A program made the position numbers and the translations under genes. 64,000 nt of DNA. Origin: Verrucomicrobiia bacterium. Its GTDB lineage: Bacteria; Verrucomicrobiota; Verrucomicrobiia; Limisphaerales; UBA8199. Shown in pieces: positions 43,447-52,576 of the stretch; the stretch's first letter is position 1; the number at the start of each line of letters is the position of its first letter. The stretch is from the NCBI GenBank assembly GCA_035946615.1, contig DASYZB010000105.1, positions 62,001-126,000 on the forward strand, written 5' to 3'. The notes under the pieces are model-generated. The model made no database searches and was not told the origin of the DNA. It saw only the letters and a list, made by a program, of their open reading frames with translations.

Positions 43447-46119
43447 ATGCCTGAAGAGAACACTCCACCCGAACAGGGAAGCAACGACATCCAGTCGAGC
43501 AGCGTCCCTGCATTTGCCGCTAACGAGAAGATAGCCAACGTCAATGTCGCCGACGAAATCAAGAACTCGTTTCTGGATTACTCGATGTCGGTCATCATTT
43601 CGCGAGCGCTGCCCGATGTGCGCGATGGGCTCAAACCGTCGCAGCGCCGCATCCTTTATGCGATGCACGAACTGGGCCTTTACCCGCCCAGAAAGCATAT
43701 GAAGTGCGCCAAGATATGCGGCGACACATCGGGCAACTATCACCCCCATGGAGAAGCGGTGATTTATCCCACCCTGGTTCACATGGCCCAACCCTGGGCC
43801 ATGCGCGAGCGGTTGATCGATCCACAAGGCAATTTCGGTTCGGTTGAAGGCGACCCACCGGCGGCCATGCGTTACACCGAGGCCCGCTTATCACCGCTGG
43901 GCGGCACGCTCATGCAGGACATGGAAAAGGACACCGTCGATTTTGTCCCGAACTATGATGAGCGCCTCACTGAGCCGACCGTTTTCCCCGCAGCGTTTCC
44001 CAATCTGCTGGTCAACGGCGGCACCGGCATTGCCGTTGGCATGGCCACCAACATCCCGCCGCACAATTTGGGTGAGATTATCGATGGCATCTGCGCTCAG
44101 ATTGATAATCCTAACATCACCCTGAGGGAACTGATGAAGCATGTCAAAGGACCCGATTTTCCCACCGGTTGCATGATTTGCGGGCTGGAGGGCATCGGCC
44201 ATTACTTTAAGAGCGGGCGCGGGGCAATCAAGGTCCGAGGCAGAGTCGGCATCGAAGAACTCAAAGGTGGCAAAGAGCAGATCATTATTACCGAAATCCC
44301 GTTCAATGTGAACCGGGCAGTGCTGGTCGAGCGCATCGCGGCGTTGGTGAATGACAAAATCATAACGGACATCACGGGTGTGCGGGATGAGTCGGACGAA
44401 AACACCCGGGTGGTTATCGAAATCCGGCGCGATGCGATTCCCAAGGTGGTCATCAACAACCTCTACAAACACACGGCGTTGGAATCGAGCTTTGCGGTCA
44501 ATGCATTAGCCATCGACAACGGGCGGCCCAAAACCCTCGGCCTTAAAGAGCTTCTCAATGCCTATATCGAGCATCGCCGGGATGTTATCGTGCGGCGGAC
44601 CCGTTTCGAGCTGCGCAAAGCCGAGGAGCGGGCCGAAACGCTCGATGGTTACCTCATCGCCCTGGCCAACCTGGATGAGTTCATTCGCATCATTCGCCAT
44701 TCCGCAACACGCGAGGAGGCCAAAATCAAATTGCTCGCCTTCGACTTCACGCGGGCGCAAGTCGAGGCCTTTGGGGTTTTGATCCGCAGCGAAGCGCGCC
44801 TGAGCAGCGGGCGCTACTCCTTCAGTGAGGCCCAGGCGGTTGCCATTCTGGAATTGCGCCTCTACCAGTTGACCGGGCTGGAAATTGACAAGGTCAAAGC
44901 CGAGTATCGGGACCTGCTGGAACGCATTAAGGACCTGTTGGACATCCTTTCTAAAGAGGCCCGCGTGCTGGCTATAATAAAAAGCGAGCTGCTGGCCATT
45001 AAAGAAAAGTATGCCACGCCGCGCCTGACTGAGCTGGTATTTGATGAAGGCGAAATGGCCATCGAGGATTTGATCGCTAACGAAGGGGTCATCATTACGC
45101 TGACCCATGGCGGCCTGATTAAGCGCACCAATATCAGCTCCTATCGCTCCCAGCGCCGCGGCGGCAAGGGGGTCATCGGCATGGCCACACGCGAAGGGCC
45201 TGCGGACGAGGACAAGGATTTCATCGAGCATCTGTTCACCGCCAGCACCCACGATTATCTCATGTTCTTTACCAACATGGGCCGCGCCTATGTCGAGCGG
45301 GTCCATGAGATTCCGGACATGGGGCGCGCCTCCAAAGGCCGGAGCATCGCCAATTTGCTCGAACTCAAGCAGGGGGAGACCATTGCCGCGCTAATCCGCA
45401 TCGAGGCCAAGTCCGGCCCCAACAAGGAAGACACCACCTGGGGGCAGGAAGGGTTCCTGTTTTTTGCGACGCAGCATGGAACAGTCAAAAAGACGCCGCT
45501 GGGCGACTTTGGCAACGTGCGGAAGGGGGGCATCATCGCCATTGGGATTGATCCGGGGGATACGCTCATCGATGTGAAGCTCACCTCCGGCGCCGACCAG
45601 GTCGTGCTCATCACGCGCGGCGGGATGAGCATCCGCTTTTCCGAGGAAGACGTTCGTTCGATGGGCCGTCCGGCCGCCGGGGTGCGCGGGATCAATCTGG
45701 AAAAAGGCGACGCGGTCGTGGCCCTGGCCATCGTGGTGCGCGATGCCACGCTGCTCGTGGCCGGCGAAAACGGAATCGGGAAGCGGACGCCCTTCGATAT
45801 GGTCCTGGAGGATGGGACTACGGAGCCGGTTTACCGCCTGCAGTCCCGAGGCGGCAGGGGCATTATTACCATGAAAACAACCGAAAAAACCGGCGGAGTA
45901 GTCGGCGCATTGACGGTCCGGGAGGAGAGCGAGATCATGCTCATTACGACCGCCGGTCAAATGGTGCGCACATTTGTAAAGGACATCCGCCAAACTGGCC
46001 GGGTGACACAGGGAGTAAAGCTCATCGAACTGGGGGCAAGCGACAAGCTGCAGGCCATTGCGCCGGTCATCAGCGAGCAGCAGGAGGACGCCGCCGCCGA
46101 GCAACCTTCCGCCAAATAG
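43447..46119 (+). CDS. gyrA: DNA gyrase subunit A
   Basis: An 890-aa subunit with catalytic Tyr143 in [27 protein letters not shown] and the GyrA box QRRGGKG in the C-terminal beta-pinwheel, which identifies gyrase rather than ParC. In the quinolone-contact region the sequence is [11 protein letters not shown]. Aligned with E. coli HPHGDSAVYDT, Ser83 is Ala and Asp87 is Pro, so both residues that anchor the drug-metal bridge are missing. Confidence 0.96.
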   Translation: MPEENTPPEQGSNDIQSSSVPAFAANEKIANVNVADEIKNSFLDYSMSVIISRALPDVRDGLKPSQRRILYAMHELGLYPPRKHMKCAKICGDTSGNYHPHGEAVIYPTLVHMAQPWAMRERLIDPQGNFGSVEGDPPAAMRYTEARLSPLGGTLMQDMEKDTVDFVPNYDERLTEPTVFPAAFPNLLVNGGTGIAVGMATNIPPHNLGEIIDGICAQIDNPNITLRELMKHVKGPDFPTGCMICGLEGIGHYFKSGRGAIKVRGRVGIEELKGGKEQIIITEIPFNVNRAVLVERIAALVNDKIITDITGVRDESDENTRVVIEIRRDAIPKVVINNLYKHTALESSFAVNALAIDNGRPKTLGLKELLNAYIEHRRDVIVRRTRFELRKAEERAETLDGYLIALANLDEFIRIIRHSATREEAKIKLLAFDFTRAQVEAFGVLIRSEARLSSGRYSFSEAQAVAILELRLYQLTGLEIDKVKAEYRDLLERIKDLLDILSKEARVLAIIKSELLAIKEKYATPRLTELVFDEGEMAIEDLIANEGVIITLTHGGLIKRTNISSYRSQRRGGKGVIGMATREGPADEDKDFIEHLFTASTHDYLMFFTNMGRAYVERVHEIPDMGRASKGRSIANLLELKQGETIAALIRIEAKSGPNKEDTTWGQEGFLFFATQHGTVKKTPLGDFGNVRKGGIIAIGIDPGDTLIDVKLTSGADQVVLITRGGMSIRFSEEDVRSMGRPAAGVRGINLEKGDAVVALAIVVRDATLLVAGENGIGKRTPFDMVLEDGTTEPVYRLQSRGGRGIITMKTTEKTGGVVGALTVREESEIMLITTAGQMVRTFVKDIRQTGRVTQGVKLIELGASDKLQAIAPVISEQQEDAAAEQPSAK

Positions 46120-46280
46120 CGGGGGTTTTGGGACTTGGCGCCGCAAGTTCATTTAAATGCGCACATGGAAAAATGTGGAAAAATGAGGGTGATGACAAGA
46201 GTTTCCAACCTGCTGCTCTCACACCTTTGCCGGAAACTTTTCAAAAGCCCAACCGGCGAGAGATTTTGGCCGGGCACCCC

Positions 46281-46802
46281 TTACCTCATCAAGTGCGGTG
46301 GGGCCACAGCCTGATGCAGAATCTCATCCAGAACGCTCGTGACCTGCTGGGCCCGGGCGCAGCAGGACTCAGGCGATTCAGGCAACGGGTCGGTGATGCT
46401 TTGGGGGACCTGCGTCAGGTAGTCCATGCCGGCCAGATGCGCCACTTTCCGTAAATAAAGGTGGCTGGGGCTTTCCTCGCCGCTCTCCCCGGACGTAAGT
46501 AATCCGACGAGCATCCCTTCCCGTTTGCCTCTGCGGTGAAGCCAGCGCTCCGTCCAGGCGCACACGTGGCGGGGCAGTTCTTTATCGCTCCGGGTTGCAA
46601 AGACGACTACGTCCGCCTCGGCGATCTTGTTGGCCGACTGCTCCGAAGGGGCAGATTCGTTGAGGAGGTCGAACGACCACCAGCTCACGTCGAGGCCAAG
46701 CCGGCTCCAGAACTTAGCAACCAAATGATCGCAGAAAGCCACCGCGCGTTCCCGCGTTTCTTTATCTTCGTAAACGACCACTATCGACGGTGTTGCTCTC
46801 AT
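46281..46802 (-). CDS. Hypothetical protein, Rossmann-like
   Basis: A 173-aa soluble protein with SIVVVYEDKETRERAVAFCD, EADVVVFATRSDKELPRHV and WLHRRGKREGMLVGLL, alternating strand-helix in a Rossmann-like rhythm. It has no catalytic signature that I recognise. It is convergent with gyrA. Function unknown. Confidence 0.7.
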   Translation of the reverse strand: MRATPSIVVVYEDKETRERAVAFCDHLVAKFWSRLGLDVSWWSFDLLNESAPSEQSANKIAEADVVVFATRSDKELPRHVCAWTERWLHRRGKREGMLVGLLTSGESGEESPSHLYLRKVAHLAGMDYLTQVPQSITDPLPESPESCCARAQQVTSVLDEILHQAVAPPHLMR

Positions 46803-46917
46803 ATCTCAACTTCTCCCCGTTACCTGCCGGCATCGAGCGATGTGCCCGACCTTCTTCAGGCATTAAGAACATCCGCCCCTCAGAGCGGGAAAGCAACTAA
46901 AAAGCATCAAAAAAACT

Positions 46918-47625
46918 TTACGGAGCGAGCCGCTCGATGAGCCAGACGCCATCCGCCTGCCGGGAGTAACGAAACCGGTCATGCAGCCGATTGGGACGGC
47001 CCTGCCAGAATTCCAAACGGCCTGGAACCAGCAAATAACCTCCCCAATGCGGTGGCCGCGGCACCTCCGCCCCGGGGTGCTCCCGCTCGATTGCCTGCCA
47101 TTTCCTTTCGAGCTCCGCGCGGTCCCCAATGACCTCGCTCTGATTGGAAGCCCAGGCAGCGATGCGGCTCCCACGCGGACGGCTGTTAAAATAACCATCC
47201 GACTCGCTGGCAGGGAGTTTGGCGACCTTTCCGGACACGGTAACCTGCCGTTCTAACTCGGGCCAATAAAACGCCAGCGCCGCATTGGGATTTTCGGCCA
47301 GTTCCTGACCCTTGCGGCTATTATAGTTGGTGAAGAAAACAAACCCGCGCTCATCCACGCCTTTGAGCAGGACAACCCGTGCCGAAGGCCGGCCATCCTT
47401 GTCGGCGGTGGCCAATGTCATCGCATTCACATCTACCTGTTCCGTGCCGCTGATGAGCATCACTGATTTGTACAAACGGATGAGAAACTTCAGCACCCGT
47501 CCGCTCGTCTGCTGGCCTGTAGCCTGTTCAAACCACCTTTTGAACTGGGTAATAGCATCCGGGTCCAGGTCCCGCCGCCGCAGGCCCGCCAGATTGTATT
47601 CTCTTCGAATATCCGATATGCCCAT
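46918..47625 (-). CDS. pdxH: Pyridoxamine 5'-phosphate oxidase
   Basis: FMN-dependent oxidase that makes pyridoxal 5'-phosphate from PNP/PMP. Motifs: ISDIRREYNLAGLRRRDLDP, AMTLATADKDGRPSARVVLLKG, GFVFFTNYNSRKGQELAENP, RQVTVSGKVAKLP, PRGSRIAAWASNQS and the C-terminal RLHDRFRYSRQADGVW. An extra ~20-residue insert (about 45-65, VLKFLIRLYKSVMLISGTEQ) lies between helix 1 and the first strand, where typical PdxH has a short loop. Confidence 0.96.
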   Translation of the reverse strand: MGISDIRREYNLAGLRRRDLDPDAITQFKRWFEQATGQQTSGRVLKFLIRLYKSVMLISGTEQVDVNAMTLATADKDGRPSARVVLLKGVDERGFVFFTNYNSRKGQELAENPNAALAFYWPELERQVTVSGKVAKLPASESDGYFNSRPRGSRIAAWASNQSEVIGDRAELERKWQAIEREHPGAEVPRPPHWGGYLLVPGRLEFWQGRPNRLHDRFRYSRQADGVWLIERLAP

Positions 47626-47848
47626 GAATCGCCCCGGAGGTTACAATGACTGAATCGGGGCTGTCGATGATCTCTGGACATGCGGAAAGAGGAAAGAGGA
47701 ACAGAAGGAAACGGGGGTTTTTGAAGCACTTTTGTGGGCAACGGAGGCACAAACGGCGCCTCACCATTCAGTGACCAGCCACAAGGGAAACAGGAAAAAG
47801 CGGAAAGCGGAAACGGGGAAACGGAGTGATGGAGTATTACGTTTTTAT

Positions 47849-47879
47849 TTAGCCTTTAGCCTTCAGCCTTTAGCCTTTT
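47849..47879. repeat. Short tandem repeat (AGCCTTT/AGCCTTC heptamers)
   Basis: TTAGCCTTTAGCCTTCAGCC continues to AGCCTTTTC, about four heptamer units. They run into the last codons of the NusG-like gene and give its C-terminal Lys-Ala-Lys-Gly. Preceded by purine-rich simple sequence (GGAAA units) at about 47780-47825. Confidence 0.6.
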
Positions 47880-48456
47880 CCCCTATAGCTCTAAGCCGAT
47901 GGAATCCTTCCTCCGGAACCACCTGATCGGCAGGTAATTCCACGCTCGTTTGGCGCCCTAAAAAATCCAGGAGAACCGCAACGCGCTGGCCGTTGGACAT
48001 GACTTTTGAGATTACCGCTTGCAGGCCGCCGAGCGCGCCCGTTGATATCTCGACGGCATCGCCCGGCTGGACGCGCGTGGGCATCACACGGATTTCCTCG
48101 AGCCCCATCGCCTCGCGAAGTTCCTCAATTGCGGCTTCCGGAATGGTCGGCCAGCGCAGACCGAAATGGACCACCCCGCGCACCCCTCTGGCGCCTTGAA
48201 TTCGCCGCAGCGACGCCGCGAGGTCAAAGCGGGCAAAAAGGTAATTCGGAAACAGAGCTTCTGTTACCCAGGAAAGACCCGTCCGCCTCTTCCTCCGGTA
48301 GCGGATTCGGGGCAGGAACACATCGATACCGGCGTCGTGGCGCAGTTGGGCGGCGGCGATGTGCTCGCGCTTGGGATGCGTGCGGACGCAAAACCAAGCG
48401 CCCCCGCAGGTTTGTGCGGTTGTGGTGTGCGTCGATTTAGCGGGTTGGTGGGGCAT
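47863..48456 (-). CDS. Specialised NusG/RfaH-type transcription antitermination factor
   Basis: A 197-aa NusG paralogue: NGN domain with WFCVRTHPKREHIAAAQLRH, VFLPRIRYRRKRR and ALFPNYLFARFDL, then a KOW-type C-terminal domain with QPGDAVEISTGALGGLQAVI. The lengths and the loose N-terminus are those of operon-specific RfaH/LoaP/UpxY-type factors. It is 11 nt downstream of a porin gene on the same strand. The operon it serves is not evident in the window. Confidence 0.88.
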   Translation of the reverse strand: MPHQPAKSTHTTTAQTCGGAWFCVRTHPKREHIAAAQLRHDAGIDVFLPRIRYRRKRRTGLSWVTEALFPNYLFARFDLAASLRRIQGARGVRGVVHFGLRWPTIPEAAIEELREAMGLEEIRVMPTRVQPGDAVEISTGALGGLQAVISKVMSNGQRVAVLLDFLGRQTSVELPADQVVPEEGFHRLRAIGEKAKG

Positions 48457-48467
48457 CCATATACGAC

Positions 48468-50102
48468 TTAAAACCTGAGTGTCAGGTCCAATTGTATCAG
48501 GTTGTAACGCGAGATAGGGTTGACCTGGGGAATATCCTGGTTGCTGCCGCCGGTGCCGAGCTTGTCGTTGATCCGTGTGGCATAGCCGTAGCGGATAGTG
48601 CCGATGACGTTGTCGGTTAGACTATATGCGACGGCGGTGTAAAAACCTTCGAGGTTGCCGCGTCCTTCAAAGAAGTCCGAGTCGAGCAGGTTGGGGTCCA
48701 AGGCGTATTGTTCGACGTGTTGGTAGTAAGCTCTGACTTCCCAATTATGTTTTTTGGAGGAGGTTCCATAGACCAGGCCCTGCATCGGCCCATAGACATG
48801 CCCGGCGTTGCCGACGCCGAGGCCGACTTGGTAGGCCTTCACATCGTTGCGCTGGGGGGAGAAGGATTTAACTGAGACCGGAGCAATCGAATTCTGAAAA
48901 GACAGATAACTGGCATAGCCAGCGGCGGCTTCCTCAGCACGCTGAGCGCCTTCGAGGTTGTAGGCAAAATCGCCGAACAATCGCCCGTTCAGCTTCCAGA
49001 TCGGGAAATTGACCTCGGCCGGAATCTCCAGGATGAGCAGGTGGTTGAGGCCGACCTGGTTGTTGGGGAACCCAAGGCTCTCGTTGCCCAGGAGCGTATT
49101 CGAGGTCCCGTAACCGCTGGCGCCATTGATCGGGTTGGCGGAGGAGTTACCGGTGAAAGCGCCCTCGCCAACGAAGGGATCGCCGAAAAACGGAGAGACG
49201 TTGGTTTGCATGCCAACATATTGATAAATGGCGGCGGCCATTTTTGCAGTGACGTCTTTGGGGAAGTGGTAGGTCATGCCCGCCTCATATGCGAGTTGGA
49301 AAATCGGGGTAGTCCGCTGCCCCAGGAAGCCATTAAACCCATACCCAGGCGAGGCGTAGGTTGGATTGGTGTCCTGGTAAAGGAATTGACCAAAGGTCGC
49401 GAAGAAATCGGCCTCGCCAATGGTATATTTAAACTGTTCCGCTGCTCCTTCCGGGTTGAGATCTGAGTCCCAGACCATTGGGGTGGTATAAAGCGGATTG
49501 GGCATCCTGCCCAAAGTAATATCAAACCAGTTTCCAGGCCGCCACCCGAGATAAACCTGGCCCAGGTAAATAATCGAAGTCGATTTTCCGTAGGGACCCT
49601 GATAAGGAACGCCGCTGCTGGAGGTGCCCATGGTCACCCACGGCGAGCGCGGGTTGGCGGCCGTTTCGAGCCTCAGTCCGTAATAAAAATCATCGAAGGC
49701 TTCGCCGCGCAATCCCACGCGCAGGGCGAAGCGGGCGCGGTCGAGTTCGAGCCGGCTGTCGTCCGGCGCGGTGGCTTTGCGGTACTCATAGCGAATGCGG
49801 GCGTCGCCAAACAATTCGATATTCTTGATGGCGTTGCTGATTTTCCATTTGGACGCCATCGACGGCATGGCGTTCGCAAACTCGTTGGTTCGGATGGCCT
49901 CCGCCTCGGCTTTGGCCTTTTGGACCTCGTCCTGAGTAACGATGCCCTTTTGCAGCAGTAAATTCAGGATGGGATCGGAAGGATCGGCGCATTTTCCTGT
50001 TGTGGCGGCCAGCCCCAGATACACACTGAAGAACAATCCAATCAGACGGCCAGAGAATGGCCTAAACAGCGCCTCCTGAAGGCATTTTTGAGTATGGTTC
50101 AT
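48468..50102 (-). CDS. Putative outer-membrane porin
   Basis: From ATG 50102, a 544-aa protein with a signal sequence (about 20-40, GLFFSVYLGLAATTGKCA). A helical segment (ILNLLLQKGIVTQDEVQKAK) precedes a beta-barrel of alternating aromatic strands (ARIRYEYRKATA, YYGLRLETAANP, NWFDITLGRMPNP) ending in a C-terminal Phe (LDLTLRF), as outer-membrane barrels do. It belongs to the putative porin group with an N-terminal periplasmic helix. Substrate unknown. Confidence 0.83.
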   Translation of the reverse strand: MNHTQKCLQEALFRPFSGRLIGLFFSVYLGLAATTGKCADPSDPILNLLLQKGIVTQDEVQKAKAEAEAIRTNEFANAMPSMASKWKISNAIKNIELFGDARIRYEYRKATAPDDSRLELDRARFALRVGLRGEAFDDFYYGLRLETAANPRSPWVTMGTSSSGVPYQGPYGKSTSIIYLGQVYLGWRPGNWFDITLGRMPNPLYTTPMVWDSDLNPEGAAEQFKYTIGEADFFATFGQFLYQDTNPTYASPGYGFNGFLGQRTTPIFQLAYEAGMTYHFPKDVTAKMAAAIYQYVGMQTNVSPFFGDPFVGEGAFTGNSSANPINGASGYGTSNTLLGNESLGFPNNQVGLNHLLILEIPAEVNFPIWKLNGRLFGDFAYNLEGAQRAEEAAAGYASYLSFQNSIAPVSVKSFSPQRNDVKAYQVGLGVGNAGHVYGPMQGLVYGTSSKKHNWEVRAYYQHVEQYALDPNLLDSDFFEGRGNLEGFYTAVAYSLTDNVIGTIRYGYATRINDKLGTGGSNQDIPQVNPISRYNLIQLDLTLRF

Positions 50103-50594
50103 TCTGGATTGGCTCGGCATCCGGCGCACGCTAAGAAGGCAATGTGACTATTAAATGTCGCGAATGTTACGTTCCTGTTACCTGTTTAACGCAGACGCGG
50201 AATTCCTCTCTTTTTTCCGCGTATTTCGCGTATTCCGCGGTTCAAAACCCCCTGTCTTTCCGCATGATTCTGCCCTCCCCTGATTCTGCCTCCCCTTTTT
50301 CCTCCCCCTTTTAGCTTTTCTCCTGTTACCTTTTCGCGTCGAACTCTCCTTCGCTTTGGTCCGTCTGTGAATTAGCGCTTCAACGCACTGTGGATTAACA
50401 ACTTACACAACAACCAAACACGTCTTAAAAGCAACAGGCCGTGTCCTATCTCAGGACGTGCAATATGCATCGAAGCCGTAGAGTCATCCTCGTTGGGCCA
50501 CGGGTCGCCGGGCTTTCAAAAGAGAGAGTAAAAAGAACAAGAACAGAAAGTTGAGCAGTTAGTAACACAGCACAGCAACCAAATCTCAAAACGT
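50103..50594. other. Intergenic leader region
   Basis: Upstream of the PEP-CTERM-family remnant, on the plus strand, with pyrimidine-rich simple sequence at about 50230-50340. The notable feature is the conserved leader motif at 50437-50459. No supported gene. Confidence 0.5.
50437..50459 (+). promoter_or_regulatory. Conserved leader motif, copy 1 (GTGTCCTATCTCAGG)
   Basis: GGCCGTGTCCTATCTCAGGA lies about 140 nt upstream of the exported-protein gene at 50595. The core GTGTCCTATCTCAGG is identical in the leader at 52459. It can form GTCCT-ATCTC-AGGAC. Function unknown. Confidence 0.6.
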
Positions 50595-50819
50595 ATGGAC
50601 AAAATCACAAGAGCTGCATTAGCACCGGCGGGGGTAGCCTTGAGCATCTTGACTGCCCAGGCGCAATCCAATCCCAATCCGAATGATATCGTTCTTGGCT
50701 TCACTTCAGGAACATCAGCCAACGACTACGTTGTCGATCTGGGCCAGATCACCGCAGGATCGGGCTCATTGGACCTCAGTTCATCCATCTCATCGACAGC
50801 AAAAATTGAATCGATATGA
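50595..50819 (+). CDS. Truncated exported protein of a PEP-CTERM-type family
   Basis: A 74-aa frame with a signal peptide (AALAPAGVALSILTAQAQ) then NDIVLGFTSGTSANDYVVDL and GQITAGSGSLDLSS, the start of a family otherwise much longer (compare the gene at 52577). The frame ends abruptly at 50819, in an ATGA overlap with the next gene. It is probably a remnant now serving as a leader cistron that couples translation of the downstream gene. Confidence 0.55.
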   Translation: MDKITRAALAPAGVALSILTAQAQSNPNPNDIVLGFTSGTSANDYVVDLGQITAGSGSLDLSSSISSTAKIESI

Positions 50820-52114
50820 ATCGTAAATCATTGTTTATCACTGTTCTGCTCGCTGCGGGTTTCATAACCGCTGCCAGCGCGCAGCACGTTGTTTATGTCA
50901 CAGGCTCCACTGCCTTCCGGGCCACCGTTTTCACCGCTGCGACTGCGACAAGCGATATCTTCGACGCACCGGCGACCGTCCTGCCGACAGGGGCTGGGAG
51001 CGGGTCTGGGAACATCATCTATAAGGGCAACATTGGTGGCGTCGCTTACGAACTGGTCTGCGGCTGGAGCGGTTCGGAAGCAGGCATCGCGAATGTGGCG
51101 GGCAAGACCTCGCTGGCCAACGTAAAAGTGCCAAAGAACTGGAATGGCTATGCCGGCCAAACCACCGGCGGCACTGGACCGACGGACCCATTTCAGAACA
51201 TGCCTGGTGTTCCCTACACATTCCTCGATCCCGCCGGTAACGGGACAACATTCGAGGCCACTCCCCGGACTGCGGACCTTGCCTTTGCTGATACCTCCCG
51301 GGCCGGTTCATTGACCCCTGACCCGAGTCTCACCCATGAGTACGGCCAAGTGGCTGTAGTCACGTTCGCCTGGGATAAAGGCTATGAGAGCACTCCGGAC
51401 TCCTCGTGGAACAACCTGCACAACGTGACGCTGCCGGAGCTTCAATACGCCGTTGCCAGCGCTGTCAGTGCCTCGTTTTTTACGGGCGATTCGGCTGATG
51501 GCGATGCAGTCTTGCTGATTGGCCGCAACAAAGGATCGGGCACTCACCAGAACACCTTCATCGACGTTGGCACCTACCCTGCCCCCTCCAGTCAGTGGGC
51601 TGCTTACTCAAGTTACCAGGGGACTTCTCCGAACCTTCAACTGAAGTTTACGGGCTCGCCCCATGCCTCAGTGGCCGCAGCGATCACAGCCAATTCCTCC
51701 GATCAACCCGGCAACACCCCCAGTGGTGATGGGTTTGACTCGGGTAGCGGTGTGGCAGGCAATATGGGATTGGATTGGGCGAACACAGGCTACGTCGCTT
51801 TGGGCTACATGGGCGTCAGCGACGCGTTGGGCGCTGAAGCCAATGGCGCTGTCCGTTTGACCCTCAACGGCGTTTCTTACAGCGTTGGGGCGGTCACGCT
51901 AGGTCTCTATCCGTATTTCGGCTATGAGCACATTTACGGCCAACCCAGCCCCAGCGGAGACGCCAACACCGTCGAAAGCCATTTGGCGAGCGGGATTAAT
52001 ACCTACCTCGTCGGGGTATTTAACGCAGCGGACACCACTGCGGGTGGTATCGCGTTGAGCGAGATGGTCGCTAATCGGCCAGGCTTCAGTGACTTCGGCT
52101 ATCCGACCCAATAA
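50816..52114 (+). CDS. Secreted PstS-like periplasmic binding-fold protein
   Basis: A 432-aa protein with a signal peptide (LLAAGFITAASAQ). VVYVTGSTAFRATVF followed by long loops and a late GYVALGYMGVSDALG is the pattern of a PstS/PBP-II-like group of exported proteins in which GSTAFR stands at the phosphate-binding-type loop. ABC membrane genes are not adjacent. There is no ribosome site of its own, so expression probably depends on the upstream short frame. A strong hairpin follows the stop. Confidence 0.72.
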   Translation: MNRKSLFITVLLAAGFITAASAQHVVYVTGSTAFRATVFTAATATSDIFDAPATVLPTGAGSGSGNIIYKGNIGGVAYELVCGWSGSEAGIANVAGKTSLANVKVPKNWNGYAGQTTGGTGPTDPFQNMPGVPYTFLDPAGNGTTFEATPRTADLAFADTSRAGSLTPDPSLTHEYGQVAVVTFAWDKGYESTPDSSWNNLHNVTLPELQYAVASAVSASFFTGDSADGDAVLLIGRNKGSGTHQNTFIDVGTYPAPSSQWAAYSSYQGTSPNLQLKFTGSPHASVAAAITANSSDQPGNTPSGDGFDSGSGVAGNMGLDWANTGYVALGYMGVSDALGAEANGAVRLTLNGVSYSVGAVTLGLYPYFGYEHIYGQPSPSGDANTVESHLASGINTYLVGVFNAADTTAGGIALSEMVANRPGFSDFGYPTQ

Positions 52115-52147
52115 GCTTTGGCTTAGGCTTGTTTTCGGTCACAATCG

Positions 52148-52173
52148 CCAGCGCGGGATTTGCCCCGCGCTGG
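52148..52173 (+). terminator. Strong hairpin after the PstS-like gene
   Basis: CCAGCGCGGG (52148-52157), loop ATTTGC and CCCGCGCTGG (52164-52173) form a perfect 10-bp GC-rich stem, 33 nt after the stop. The U tract is weak (CCTCTTG), so it may act as a terminator or 3'-end stabiliser. Confidence 0.7.
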
Positions 52174-52576
52174 CCTCTTGCTATGAAGAAGTGGCTGGCT
52201 TGTTCGATAGCGGCGAACATGGCTTTCTGCCTTGTCGGTATTCACTTGACGATTTTCTCTTCATCGAACTGCAAAAGTTGGCAGGACGCTCAAGTGGCTG
52301 CAAGTTACAATTCCCGGACGAATGGTCGCAAAGCGAACGGCGATTGTTACGGTTTATCGATAATCAAAGGACGCTTTGACAGCACTCACGTCGTTTCCTA
52401 TGCATCCACTTCATTTAAAACTAGTTGCAATTCCCCATTACAAAGTCCGTTTGCGTATGGCCTGTGTCCTATCTCAGGCCGTCACACCATTGCATTTGGG
52501 TTACCTTACGAAAGCTTATCGGCAAACTGAACTGTAACAAAGCGCAAAAACAAGGACATGGAAGGTACGTATTAAC
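52174..52576. other. Intergenic region with leader motif copy 2
   Basis: No gene is supported. An open frame on the plus strand here is rich in Ser/Cys without family likeness. The motif at 52459-52482 lies 95 nt before the start at 52577. Confidence 0.45.
52459..52482 (+). promoter_or_regulatory. Conserved leader motif, copy 2 (GTGTCCTATCTCAGG)
   Basis: GGCCTGTGTCCTATCTCAGG followed by CCGT. The 15-nt core equals copy 1 exactly. Flanking GGCCT/AGGCC can form a 5-bp stem holding the core in the loop. Confidence 0.6.

Noticed and set aside
50437-50590. Leader considered as a cyclic-di-GMP riboswitch
   Set aside because: The conserved GEMM core elements could not be found; only the 15-nt motif is shared.
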